Both the position numbers and the translations under genes were made by a program. Shown here piece by piece: positions 35,532 to 47,444 of a stretch of 64,000 nucleotides of DNA. Source of the stretch: Vitellaria paradoxa (lineage: Eukaryota > Streptophyta > Magnoliopsida > Ericales > Sapotaceae). Position 1 is the stretch's first letter, and each line of letters starts with the position of its first letter. The DNA is taken from contig CM034236.1 in NCBI GenBank assembly GCA_019916065.1, positions 16,817,167-16,881,166 of the forward strand, given 5' to 3'. The notes beneath the pieces were generated by a model that was given only the letters and a program-made list of their open reading frames with translations, had not been told where the DNA came from and searched no databases.

Positions 35532-37039
35532 TGATTGGACATCAATTGTTACATATTTATATATTCAAATTACACTTGCACACATCATAAAAAGATATAA
35601 AATCTATGTTTTGTGCAGATTCCATCTCCATATCTCCAAAGTGAAATATGTGTTGATTTCCATCACAAAAACAAGAAATTAAGCTACATTGAGGATGTTG
35701 AGAAGAAAGCATGCTGCACAGCACATCAAAGGATTGAAGCTATTTCAGAAGAAGAAGAAAATTCAGTTGAAATCAATGCAAAGAGATCAGAATCACTATT
35801 CTGGAAATTTCTGCAGCAGAGGATCATATTCGAATATGGTTTTACTGTATTCAAATATAAGCTTCTTCACAGTAACGAATTCCATGTGACCCCAACTTCT
35901 CTATGTGATGTAATCTGCAATCCAGGGAGGGCAAATCAGTAAAAAAAAAAAAAAAAAAGGAGAAAGAAGGAGCTATCATGAGGACTACATTCGGTTAGAG
36001 GAGAGAGAAGAAAGAGGAAAAAAAAAAGAGGAGAGACACGCAAGAAAAGCAGAAGAAGTCGGGAGAGAAATTCAGTTTTGTAGAGAGAGGTTTTGAGAGA
36101 AATTTTATTGAGAGTTCATAGTTTTACATTTTAATTTCAATTCGGCATTGGAGTTTTTAAGATTTACATTTTGAATTCATTTCAATTTCTGTAATCAGAT
36201 TTTCAGTTCTGAATCCATTAAATTTTCATTTTCAGTTTGAAATGTCTTCAATTCAGATTTTCATTTCTGTTTTTCTTCTCTTAATATGCTCGGCTAAGTC
36301 TTCTTGGGCCAAGGCAAGGGTAATACCCTTCCAATGAATCTCAAGTGGCCGAACTTCATGGATTTACTTTGAGTTCTTATGATTATCAAGTCAATTTGCA
36401 GCTGGGTGTCTTGGAACTCATTGATTCAAGACCCGATTAATCCAAATTTGTATATCCTATTGATGAGTTCATAGGTGTTGCTTAACTTAGAACTCTCATG
36501 ACATTGTTGTATGTGGGTTGCTAGAATTAGAACTCCTATTGTCCTTAAAATAGGTTATGCACATTGAGTGTTTAATCCATGGTTTGTTTCAATTGAAATT
36601 AATTTTCTCAAAAATCAGCACAAATTGATTTGGTAATTATAAACTCTCGGCACTTGAAATTCATTCGGATTGGTATTAAACTTGTCTTGCTCAACCTTTT
36701 TATCACTTAATCTTTTAGTTTAAATTCATTTTGCCTTTGGAAAACTAGTTCAAAACCATCAACCAACCAAATCAGATTTTAATTTTCTGTTTCACATTTT
36801 TTGTGAGTTGTGTTTTGCCAAATTAATCTCCATTAGAGTCATTCACTTCATTACTCCCTAAATCCCTGTGGAAATGACTTGGGACTTACCAGTTATTTTG
36901 TGCTTCAACCACACCTTGCACTTGGGGGAAAACTTGTCTTGATTTACCTCACGTAACATTTTTTTTAAAATTTGAATTGATAATCTGAATTTTCATCTGA
37001 GCTTTTATTTGGAGTGAGGTAATTAAGTAAGAACAAGCA
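35532..37039 (+). repeat. Athila 5' LTR
   Basis: 1508 bases, TGATTGGACATCAATTG to AAGAACAAGCA. A GA-rich stretch after an A-run lies at 35941-36050. A 109-codon open frame (35613-35942) is present in both LTRs, but it is simply LTR sequence. Confidence 0.92.
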
Positions 37040-37046
37040 CAATTTT

Positions 37047-37064
37047 TGGTGCCGTTGCCGGGGA
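37047..37064 (+). other. primer binding site (tRNA-Asp type)
   Basis: TGGTGCCGTTGCCGGGGA is complementary, with one T for C difference, to the 3' end of plant tRNA-Asp, the primer used by Athila elements. Confidence 0.85.
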
Positions 37065-37369
37065 TCTTTGAGAAGCAATGGTGTTTTGAGCTTTTGGAGC
37101 ATTAACTGGCAGTACATCTCACCACCATTTTCAACAACAGAGCTGCTTAACTTGTTGGGTAACTTTGTTCCATCTCTGTTTCTATTTCTTTTATAGTCTT
37201 GGTTGTTAGTTTAGTTTTAGAACTGTTTGCATCTGAATCCTGAATTTCTGATTTGAAACTGTTTCATCTGATATTCGAATACTGCTGCATTTCTCTGCTG
37301 TAAGCTGTAGTTGCAATTCTCTGTGAATCAGTAGATGAAATTGTGAAGTTAGGAGGTTAGATTGGAGTT

Positions 37370-39440
37370 TTGTTTCAGTCTGAATTTCTGTTTATGCTTT
37401 TAAGGTCTGGTAAACTTGTTGGAAACAGATCTGAATTGCATTCTCCATCTTCTCTTGCTGAATTGATTAAATCTGCTGCATCACATTCACAATCTGAGTT
37501 TTCTGTTGCACATATGGATCCACCACCACCTGTTCTGCCGGAAGGAAGTGTTCAAGGAGAGAATGACCAAATGGATCAAAACATCCTTAGACCTCTCCGA
37601 GAATATCTTTATCCAGCTAGACAAACCACTCCATCTTGCATTGTTCTTTCCAAATGGACATCAGAATTTTTATCTTAAACCTGGAACAATTCAGCTTTTA
37701 ACCAACTTTTCATGGCATGGACTCAGAAAATCCTTACATGCATATGAAGGAATTTGAAGATGTTTGTGGAACTTGCATGGATAGGAATGTTAATGAGGAC
37801 ATGGTTAGGCTTAAATTATTTCCATTTTCATTGAAAGACAAGGCAAAAATGTGGTTGAATTCACTTGAGCCTAGATCAATAGGTACTTGGAGAGACATGC
37901 AAACAAAATTTTTGAAGAAGTATTTCCCTACAAATAGAACTGTAATTCTTCAACAGCAAATAATGAATTTTGTGTGTAAATCCAATGAAACATTTGCTCA
38001 AGCATGGGAAGGAGTCAAGGAATTGTTGCAAGCATGTCCACATTATGGTTTTGAATCTTGGAAATTGTTAATTTTTTCCATAATGCATTAACTCCAAATC
38101 TGAAAAATGTTGGTTGCCACCATGTGTAATGGTGAATTCTATGACAAAACTGCTGAAGAGGCTTTACATTTCTTTGATGCTTTAGCTGAAAACACTAAAC
38201 AACGGGAGGTAGTTTCCTCATCTTTTTCTGAATTTTCTGACAGATCAAATGATAGAGGAAAGTTCCATCTCAATGAGGTAGATGATGTTGGAGCTAGGTT
38301 GGCTGCATTGTCAAGAAAGATTGAATTGATGGAGCAAAAGAAGCAAACATTGAAGGAGAGTGAAGTGAAGTGTGTGCTGTGTGAAACCGCGACCACAAGA
38401 CTGATGATTGCCCAACACTTCCAGCTTTTAAGGAAGTTCTCTAGGGTCAAGCAAATCCCACACAAGCTGCAAGACCCTTCATCAAAATCAGGGATAACAC
38501 ATATTCACAAGGCATAGTCCATATTCGAATAACTACAACCCTCGGCTACAGAAATCATCTAAACTTTCTTGGAAAGCAGAAGCACAGAACCAACAATACC
38601 AACCTCAACAACCTGTGCAACCCCAACCATTTCCTTCTCAGCCTTTTCACCTCAGCAGAACACAAATTTTTATCAGCCACCTCACAAAAGATCTTTGGAA
38701 GACACCTTGCAACAATTTATGCAAGGGCAGATTGGAACCAACAATCAGAATTCCAAGTTTCAAGAGCAGACAAACAGGGCCATGGAAGACATCCGAAGTC
38801 AATTGTCAAAGCTAACTCAAGCTTTAACCATCAGAGAATCAGGAAAGCTTCCATCTCAGCCAAGACCAAATCCTACAAGCCAAGTTCATTTCAGTGAATC
38901 ATCTTCATCTGCTGCAAATGAAAATCTGGAGCATGTACAAGCTATTCAACATTGAGAAGTGGAAAGCAAATTGTCAAGCCAGATTACAAACCACCTGCTG
39001 AAGAAATTGAGGAAGAAAATGAGCAAGAAATAATGAAAAATGAAGAGGAAATGCAGCTGAAACAGAAACTGGACAGCAGAACAAAAAGTGAACAGAAACA
39101 GCAATTTAGCACTTCTGAGAAAGAAATAATGTTTCAGCATGAAGAGCAGGATTGAAGCAAAATGAAAGACTAATTGGGGACAGCAAGTTGGACAGCAGAA
39201 AACTTGAGGAAAAGCAGAATCTGAGCCAAGAAGGGCAGAAAATTCTGATGCAGCCGAAGGAATATTCGAATACCAGCAAGCAACATTCGAATAGCAGTAA
39301 GCAGCAAATCAGAATCCAGAGAACAAAGCAGGTAAATTCTGAAAATAAAGAGGAATTTTTGAGAATAAGAACAAAATTTCTGAGGAAAATCAGTTTGAAA
39401 AGAGTGAAAAAGATTTTGAAAATAAAGAGATTTTGAATAA
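37370..39440 (+). pseudogene. Athila gag
   Basis: The broken gag is recognisable by MHMKEFEDVCGTC, VRLKLFPFSLKDKAKMWLNS followed by LEPRSIGTW, and KTKFLKKYFPTN-like blocks (37717-38091), then a damaged zinc-knuckle region (KCVLCETA, about 38370) and a Q/P-rich tail (NRAMEDIRSQLSKLTQAL, 38780-38820). The frame changes at least five times and a stop occurs near 38091. The last part is a low-complexity E/Q/K segment. Confidence 0.85.
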
Positions 39441-39689
39441 AACCAAGTTGGACAAATCTGAATTTGTTCCAAACTTCCATTTCCACAAAGATTAAACAAA
39501 GGCCAAGAAAGAGAATTTGAATTCTGACATTTATGAATTGTTCAAACAAGTCAGAATCAATATTCCCTTACTTGATGCAATTAAACAAAACCATCCTATG
39601 GAAAATTTTGAAAGATTTGTGGTACTGTTAAGAGGAAAATGAATGTGAAAGAAAGAGCATTTTTGACTGAACAAGTGAGCTCCATTTTG

Positions 39690-42600
39690 CAATTAAAACT
39701 CCTCCCAAATAAAAGATCCAGGCTGCCCCACCATAGCCTACTTAATTGGGAATCAAAGGGTAGATCAAGCTTTGCTAGAATTTAGGTGCAAGTGTCAACT
39801 CTTACCATTCACTGTTTACAAACAGCTGGGGTTGGGAGACTTAGACCTACTAGGGTGACACTACAACTTGCTGATAGGTCAGTTAAAGTCCCTAGGGGTG
39901 TGGTGGAGGATGTCTTGATTCAAGTGGATCATATTTTACTTTTCGGTGGACATTTATAGTGCTAGACATTCAGCCCATTCAAGGAAACCAACCAGCTTAC
40001 CTGTTATCCTAGGAAGACCATTTTTGGCCACCTCAAATGCCTTGATCAATTGTAGAACCGGAGTTATCAAGTTCTCTTTTGGAAACATGACAATTGAGAA
40101 AAACATCTTCAAGGTGACCAAACAACCGAGTGTTATGAGGAGGTAGAGGAAGTTGATTGGATTCAAACAACCACTCAAGATCACTTTGATAGAGAGTATT
40201 TTGATGACCCTTTGGAGAAAGCCTTAGTGAATATGAGCAAGTAGATTTCCTAGCTGATTGGTGACTTGGAGAATTGTGGGGGAGGAGAATTGGAGGAAAT
40301 GAAAAATTCAATGCTATTGGTGAATCAGTGGAGACTATCTGTTGATCTTTAGAGCTGCCCATAGTCAGCCTCTGTCATTTTTGGACCAGCCACCAAAACC
40401 TGAGAGAAAACCCCTACCAAGTGACTTGAAGTATGTATTTTTGGGTGAGGGAGAATCCTATCCAGCTGTCATTTCATCTCAGCTGAGTGTTGGACCAAGA
40501 AAATAGACTTGTGGAAGTCTTGAGGAAGCATAGAGGAGCTTTAGGCTGGACTATAGCAGATCTGCAGGGAATAAGTCCATTGATTTGCACTCATAGAATA
40601 TTTTTGGAGGATGAGGCCAAGCCTATTAGGCAAATGCAAAGAAGACTCAACCCCAACATGAAAGAGGTTGTTAGAGGGGAGGTAATCAGCTTTTGGATGC
40701 TGGAATTATCTATCCCATCTCAGATTCTAAGTGGGGAGTCCAACTCAGGTAGTGCCTAAGAAATCTGGAGCGACTGGGATTAAGAATGAAAAAGAGGAAT
40801 TAGTTCCAATGCGCATCCAAACAGGATGGCGCATGTGCATAGATTATAGAAAGTTAAATGCAGTCACAAGGAAAGATCACTTCCCTCTTCCCTTCCTAGA
40901 TCAGGTATTGGAAAGAGTGGCATGGCAAGCATTTACTGTTTCTTGGATGGTTACTCTGGGTATAATCAAATTGAGATTACATTGGAGGATCAGGAAAAGA
41001 CCACATTCACTTGCCCATTTGGCACATTTGCATATAGGCTATGCCTTTTGGTCTTTGCAATGCTCCTGAAACATTTCAAAGATGTATGATGAGTCTGTTT
41101 GGTGATTTGGTAGAGAGATTCCTTGAAGTTTTTACGGATGACTTTTCAGTATATGGCATGACTTTGATACATGTTGGGAAATTTAGAGAAGGTTTTAATT
41201 AGATGTGAGGAGAAAAACTTGATTTTGAACTGGGAAAAATGCCACTTTATGGTACTCATGGAATTGTCCTTGGCCACATAGTGTCTTCTAGGGGGATAGA
41301 AGTAGATAAAGCCAAAGTGGAATCATTCAAAACTTCCTACCCCTAGATGTGTTAAGGATATCAGATCATTTCTAGGTCATGCTGGGTTTTATAGAAGGTT
41401 CATTGCATCATTCAGTGCCATTGTCTAGACCTTTGTGCAACCTTCTATCCCAGGATGTTCCCTTTGAGTGGACACCAGAGTGTCAGGCCTCATTTGATAG
41501 ACTTAAGAGTTTGCTCACCTCAGCTCCCATTATGCAGAGCCACCAGACTGGACTTTACCATTTGAAATCATGTGTGATGCTAGTGATTGTGCCATTGGTG
41601 CAGTGCTAGGACAGAGGAGGGAATAGGAGGCCACAATGTGTTGTACTATACTAGCAAAACCCTTAGTGAAGCACAAAGGAATTACACTACTACTGAGAAG
41701 GAGTTGCTAGCAGTAGTATTTGCCTTGGATAAGTTCAGATCATACTTGGTAGGTTCCCATGTCATAGTATACACTGACCATGCTGCCTTGAAGTATCTCT
41801 TGACCAAACCTGATGCTAAGCCTAGACTTATTAGATGGATTCTTCTGCTTCAAGAATTTGATTTAGAAATCAAAGACAAAAAGGGAGTTGAAAAATGTAC
41901 TTGCTGATCACCTTTCTAGACTCCCACATCAGGAGTTAGCATCTTTTGATTCTCCATCAATGAGACGTTCCCTGATGAGCAGTTGTTCCACATAGACTCT
42001 TCTGAGGTACCTTGGTTTGCAGATATAGCTAACTACCTAGCTTCAGGTATTGTGCCTTCTCACTGGACCATGTTGGATAGAAGGAAGTTCTTAGGAATGT
42101 AAGACACTTTTTTCTGGGATGACCCTTATTTGTTAAATATTGCCCAGATCATGTGATTAGGAGGTGCATACCTGAGAGTGAGTCCACCAGTGTCATTGAG
42201 TTCTGTCACACATTAGCTTGTGGAGGACATTTTCTACTAGGAAGACTGTGGCTAAAATTTTGCAATGTGGATTGTATTGGCCAACCATGTTCAAAGATGT
42301 GTATGCATTTGTGTTGCTTGTGATAGATGCCAGAGACTTGGTAGCCTCACTAGGAGGAACATGATGCCCCTTCATCCCATTTATGTGCTTGATATCTTTG
42401 ACTGTTGGGGTATGGACTTCATGGGCCCATTTGTGAGTTCCTTTGGTTATTAGTACATTCTAGTGGCCGTAGATTATGTCTCAAAGTGGGTAGAGGCTAT
42501 TCCAACAAAGACCAATGACCATAGAGTGGTTATCAAATTTTTGAAAGAAAATGTGTTTTCCAGATTTGGGATGCCTAGAGCAGTGATAAGTGATAGGGGA

Positions 42601-43300
42601 ACACATTTTTGCAATAGACATGTTGGTCTTTGATGAAGAAGTATGGGGTGTTACACAAGGTTGGAACATCTTACCACCCCCAAACAAGTGGACAAGCTGA
42701 ATTAGCTAATAGGGAAATCAAAAGAATCATTGAGAAAACAGTGAACCCTACAAGGAAGATTGATCTTTGAAATTGGTGGATGCACTGTGGGCTTATAGGA
42801 CTGCATTCAAGACCATCTTAGGAATGTCCCCTTATAGATTGGTATATGGAAAAGCTTGTCACTTACCAGTGGAGTTGGAACACAAGGCCTTTTGGGCAGT
42901 GAGACATTTTAATGAGAGCATCACTGAATCTGGTTTTCAAAGAAAATTGCAACTTAGTGAGTTGGAAGAGATTAGAAACGATGCATATGAGAATGTCAAG
43001 ATTTCTAAGGATCGAGTAAATAAGTGGCACGATGCACACATCAGTAGAAGAGAGTTTTTTGTGGGACAAAAAGTGTTGTTATATGATTCTAGATTGCATC
43101 TATTTCCAGGAAAGCTTAAATCAAGATGGACTGGTCCTTTTGTAGTTAAGAATGTGACAGAGTTTGGGGCTATTGACATTGAAAACCCAAGTTCAAAGAA
43201 TGTTTTCCGAGTGAATGGACAAAGACTCAAGGAGTATCATGAGAATTTTGTTGCTGAAGTAGAGAGTTGGGATCTCGAAGATCCCCCAAATTCTGTTTGA
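39690..43300 (+). pseudogene. Athila pol (protease, RT, RNase H, integrase)
   Basis: Order of domains: protease near 39720-40130 (with LPVILGRPFLATSNALINCR; the catalytic DLGAS position reads NLGAS); RT near 40480-41340 (GWTIADLQGISPLICTHRIF, MCIDYRKLNAVTRKDHFPLP, catalytic FTDDFSVYG); RNase H near 41600-41910 ([31 protein letters not shown]); integrase near 42260-43300 (CDRCQRLG zinc part, WGMDFMGPF core, [15 protein letters not shown] block across frameshifts, and an intact 178-codon C-terminal end with [20 protein letters not shown]). Single-base frameshifts and stops are scattered throughout, so no polyprotein can be made. Confidence 0.88.
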
Positions 43301-44360
43301 ATGAAGGAAGAATTCTGATTTTGTATCATAGTAGTGTAGGTTCTGTTATGCTTTTGATTTTCTGTTTTCTTTTGTTTTTGTAAAAAAAAAAAAAGTTGTA
43401 TATGGTTATTACTAACCTTCAGTTTTCAGCTGCAAGTAGTACTCAACTGAGGAAGTGAAGAATCTGCTTGATGAAAAGAATCTATTCAAATCTGATGTGA
43501 TCAGTTGCAATTGCAACTGCAGCTGTGATCATGCAGTAGCTGGACTAAATGCCTTGCCACTGCTGAAATGTGAGCTTGGTACAAGTTGGTGGGGAATTGG
43601 TCACAGCAGCTGATGATCAGCTTTCAATTCTTGGTAGTAAGTTGAATTTTCATTCACAATCTCCAGGTATGTTACTTCCCCAACCTTTCTTTAATTTGCT
43701 GGTTTAATACATTGAGGACAATGCATGATTTTAGTTGGGGGGGACAATCTGAGTTTGTGGATGTGAATAGTGTTTTACTGAAATTTGCTGAATTGAGTGA
43801 TTGGATATGATCAGAATGTTTTGAATATGATTTGGAATTGTTTGAATTGAATTAAGATCATGTTTATGTCAGTTTGAGTTTGCTTATGTTGAAAATTAAA
43901 AAAAAATTAAAAATTTGAAAAATTACAAAACTTCTTCTTGAATTAGTTGTCTTTTGAAATAATTTTCGAATCCTAGCTGTTGGCAAAACTTAATTTGAGT
44001 ATTCTTAAGAAATGGGGGAAGAATTTCTGGTTTTCTGGACACTAGAATTGCACATTGCTGATAACCTGTATTCGAATATGGGTCTGGGTATTCGAATATG
44101 ATGTCGGTTTTAACTCCTGTATATACCCGTGAGTGGCCCCATTCAAGTTCCTGTTCTATTCGAATACGAGCCCTGGTGCCCAAAACCCTGAAACCTTCAC
44201 CATTCCACATCTTCTTCCAGTCCTCAACTTTCAGATTATCTGAGTGTGATTTTGAGTTGACATTGAAAGGAAGATTCAGATACAGAGCTGCGATTGAAGA
44301 AGCTAGGGTTTACAGGTTTGGAAAATTTCTGATAAAGGGTTGAGAATCAATTGAAGCAAG
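43301..44360 (+). other. Athila spacer between pol and accessory ORF
   Basis: Non-coding. It includes ATTGAGGACAATGCATGATT then TTAGTTGGGGGGGACAA (43711-43746), a motif that follows pol in many Athila/Tat elements and contains an internal polypurine-like run. Confidence 0.7.
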
Positions 44361-45554
44361 ATGCCACCAAAGAGGATGAAGAAGATGGCTTATAAAGGTA
44401 AGGCTAAAAGAAGGAGCATGAGGATTTTGAGCCAACATGGTAAGGGTTCTTCACTTGTTGTTCAGGAACCCATAACATATGAACTGTCATCTTCTAAATC
44501 AGACCCTAGGTCCTCCTCTAGAGCAGAATCGTTCTATTCTGTAGGTAATGAGAGTTTGAATGAGAGACATAATGATCATGTCTCTAATGTTGAAAAGGAA
44601 AACTCTGTTGGAGTTCCTGAGAATGTGCCTACTAAGGAGCACACTAATGCTCCTGAGCATGAGGTCCACACCTCTGAAAATGCTCCTGAGGATGAACCTG
44701 AAGCACAATCTGACCAAGATCTTTTTGAGGAGGATTCTTTTGATAGCTCGAGGTTTTCCAATAAAGCCTCAGAGCTGAAATATAATGAGAATTACAGCAA
44801 GAGAGCTGTGTTGAGTGAAAGAGGAATTAAATTGGAGGACTACAATGAACCACCCTATGAATTGTTAGAATTATTTGAGCAAAGGGGCTGGGTGCATTGG
44901 GTTACAACCAGTAGGAGGGCTGTGGTACCATATGTGAGAGAGTTTTACTCAAATGCTGAATTGGGTATGGTTCATGGGAGACCTGTGATAAACTCTGAGG
45001 TTAGAGGAAAGAAAATCAGTGTGAATCTTGAGAAGATCTCTTTCATAAGTCACTTACCTGTTGAAAGAGTATCCGAATCCACACCTGAACAAAAAGCACA
45101 ATGGGAGGAGCAATTGCATAAGGACAATTTGGCTAGACTCTTCACAGCCAACCCTCAAGCTCAATGGACCACTGCTAGGATGTCCAAGTCAGGAATTACT
45201 CCCAAAAGTAATGTCCTTCACATGCTAGTCTGTTCTTCAATTCTGCCCCATGCTTACAAGTCAACCATCACTCTAGAGCAAGCCATGATTATGGGAAAGT
45301 TGTTGTTAGGCATTCCCATGGATTTACCTTACCACATCTGGTTGGTTATTTCTCATGTGGTAGAGAAATCAGAATCCACTGCTGGGCTGCCTTTTGGAGG
45401 TCTAATTACAGAGATAATTCAGCATTTTCTGGGAATAGAGGAAGAGGTAGGAATGGCCACTGTGAAAGCTGCTCCTTTGATAGATAAGACATCTGTGAAT
45501 AGAAGTCAAGGACAGCTGAAGAAGGTTGCTCCACCTGCAGTAGAGAACAACTAG
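44361..45554 (+). CDS. Athila accessory ORF (putative plant transposon protein domain), 397 residues
   Basis: The one long intact ORF of the element, in the place where some Athila lineages carry an env-like gene. Residues 1-25 are strongly basic (MPPKRMKKMAYKGKAKRR), about 45-135 are acidic and low-complexity, and about 145-365 form the conserved domain often annotated as 'putative plant transposon protein' (GWVHWVTTSRRAVVPYVREF, VRGKKISVNLEKISF, LHMLVCSSILPHAYKS, EQAMIMGKLLLGIPMDL). No signal peptide, membrane anchor or fusion-like segment is visible, so I do not call it an envelope protein. It ends at TAG (45552-45554), but the same frame stays open for about 60 more codons with a heptad-like helix, suggesting the TAG is a recent mutation. 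Its function is unknown. Confidence 0.75.
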   Translation: MPPKRMKKMAYKGKAKRRSMRILSQHGKGSSLVVQEPITYELSSSKSDPRSSSRAESFYSVGNESLNERHNDHVSNVEKENSVGVPENVPTKEHTNAPEHEVHTSENAPEDEPEAQSDQDLFEEDSFDSSRFSNKASELKYNENYSKRAVLSERGIKLEDYNEPPYELLELFEQRGWVHWVTTSRRAVVPYVREFYSNAELGMVHGRPVINSEVRGKKISVNLEKISFISHLPVERVSESTPEQKAQWEEQLHKDNLARLFTANPQAQWTTARMSKSGITPKSNVLHMLVCSSILPHAYKSTITLEQAMIMGKLLLGIPMDLPYHIWLVISHVVEKSESTAGLPFGGLITEIIQHFLGIEEEVGMATVKAAPLIDKTSVNRSQGQLKKVAPPAVENN

Positions 45555-47430
45555 CAGCAGCCAGCAGAAGAGACTGAAGTAGCTCCCATGAGCACAGAGG
45601 AGAAATTGAAGTTAATCCAGAAAAATCAAGAAGTACTGATGAGGGAAGTTAGTGAGCTGAGACAGGGGCAGCAAAAGCTTATTCGATTGGTGGAGAGCAT
45701 ATTCGAATTAAGCCGAGAAGGAAGAAATGCTTAATTCAGTATTTCAGCCATGATTCAGACTCTTTCGTCCTTGAAACCAGACTTTTGACAGCAAATCTTT
45801 AGAATATTTCAAATATGTTTTGTCAACAATAGGACTTGGATTGATGTTCTTGCTGTTTGTTTCTTTTGATTAGGTTTAAGTTGTTTTGTTTTACTTTTGC
45901 CACCTATGACTTTGAACTTACAACTTGGAATGAATGAAATTTCTGTTTTCTTGGAATTAGTGATGTCATTTGCATAAATTGGATTGAGCTGAGTTGAAGT
46001 ATGAAATTTTAAGAGTTGTTGTGTTTGCCATGTGTTTTTAAGTTGAAAAGTGTGTGAATGGATTTAGCTTGAGAATTGTTGATCTAACATTTGTCTTGAG
46101 GAATGGATTTATGAATGAATAATATGTTTTATGGATTTCCAGATATAGTGGAGACTTAAAACCTGAAGTGAGATATTTGAGCCTTAAACTTTGTTCACGA
46201 GAGACTTACATTTACTCTAAGGGCTTTCCAGAAGCTCAAGCTTTTTGCACTTCAAATTCCTTCAATAACTCCACTTATACTATTTGCTTTGGGTGTTTGT
46301 GAAGTGATAGAGGAATGGAACTAGATTTCTGATTCTTAACTTTTATGGTTGGATGGAATGAAATCATAGAAGTGATATTAGGCCATTTTTCTTAACATTT
46401 GAGCTTGGAATGCCTTTCTTTGATAAACATGACCATTGTAGCCAAGTTTGAGCCTTATTAGAGCATTCATACTTCTTCATTTTTACCACATAATTCCTTT
46501 AACCAAAATGAATGCTCTCTACCCTTCCCTATGTATTTGGAATGCATTGAAAATAGAAATGAAGGTTAGTGGACTGAATTGTGGGATTTGGAGGTGAGAA
46601 GAAAGAAAAATGTATGGAATGAGGAAAAAGAAAATGTTAAGGGAAATGGATGATAAAAAGAAAATCAAAAAGGGGGAAACTGTTTTAATTTTGAAATACA
46701 TTCACTTGAGGTCATTTTCAGTTTGAAAAAAAAAATAAAAAAAAAATGAATTGTAGAAGGGTAGAAGAAAGTTTATTTCAGTGTTCCAAATCAGTTTTTG
46801 AATTCCTTATCCTTTCCTTCTATTACTTTATTAAACCTCATGGCCCCATTACAACCCATTGCAAGTCCTAATTGATCTTTGGAAGAATTTTCATTCAATT
46901 GTGAAATTTAGGAATTAGGGAATCATGGTGAAAATTCTGAAATTACTTTGCTACATCATTCCTTCATGGAGTTATGCCAAGTCCAATTCTTTCTTGAATA
47001 CATCGTTTTTTGACTTGTTGATGCCACCTTCTAGAATTTGATGAACATTTACTCTTAATAAGGGGCATCTTGAGTGAAACCTTGTGTGCTCTATTTTCTT
47101 TGGAGTGAATTCCAAGGTGAGATTTGAAGTCAAAACTTGGGAATGAAATGGAATGCAAAGTTCAGAATTAAATGAAGTTCCAAAGATGTATGTTAAGTTG
47201 ATAGAGCTAAAAGCTGCTATTCATTCACATTCATTTCACACACTTGGCAAGTTTTACATCTCTTATAAAATTTTAAATTTTAAACTTTGCTTATGAAAGT
47301 TTTTTCTTATGGTGTTGACTAATTTCATATGAATAGCTGAAATGTCATTCAAATTGAAATGGAATTAATGCTTTTGGATTTCTCTCCTATTTCTTCTATT
47401 AGAAGCATTACTAGGGACTAGTAATGTTGT
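45555..47430 (+). other. Athila 3' non-coding region
   Basis: The first 180 bases continue the accessory frame after the stop (ending TAA near 45732-45735). The remainder is AT-rich and non-coding. Confidence 0.7.
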
Positions 47431-47444
47431 AGTTGGGGGGTGTG
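47431..47444 (+). other. Athila polypurine tract
   Basis: AGTTGGGGGGTGTG directly precedes the TG of the 3' LTR and is the expected plus-strand primer site. Confidence 0.75.

Noticed and set aside
35613..35942. 109-codon open frame, also at 47526-47855
   Set aside because: Its two copies are simply the two LTRs of the same Athila element. Repetition here reflects LTR duplication and does not show a gene family.
39106..39549. Minus-strand frames of 109-147 codons
   Set aside because: They are antisense to the low-complexity E/Q/K tail of Athila gag. The phenylalanine- and leucine-rich translation is a by-product.
44361..45554. Retroviral-type envelope gene
   Set aside because: Its position after pol is suggestive, but there is no signal peptide, transmembrane segment or fusion-like region. 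The domain is the plant-specific Athila one.
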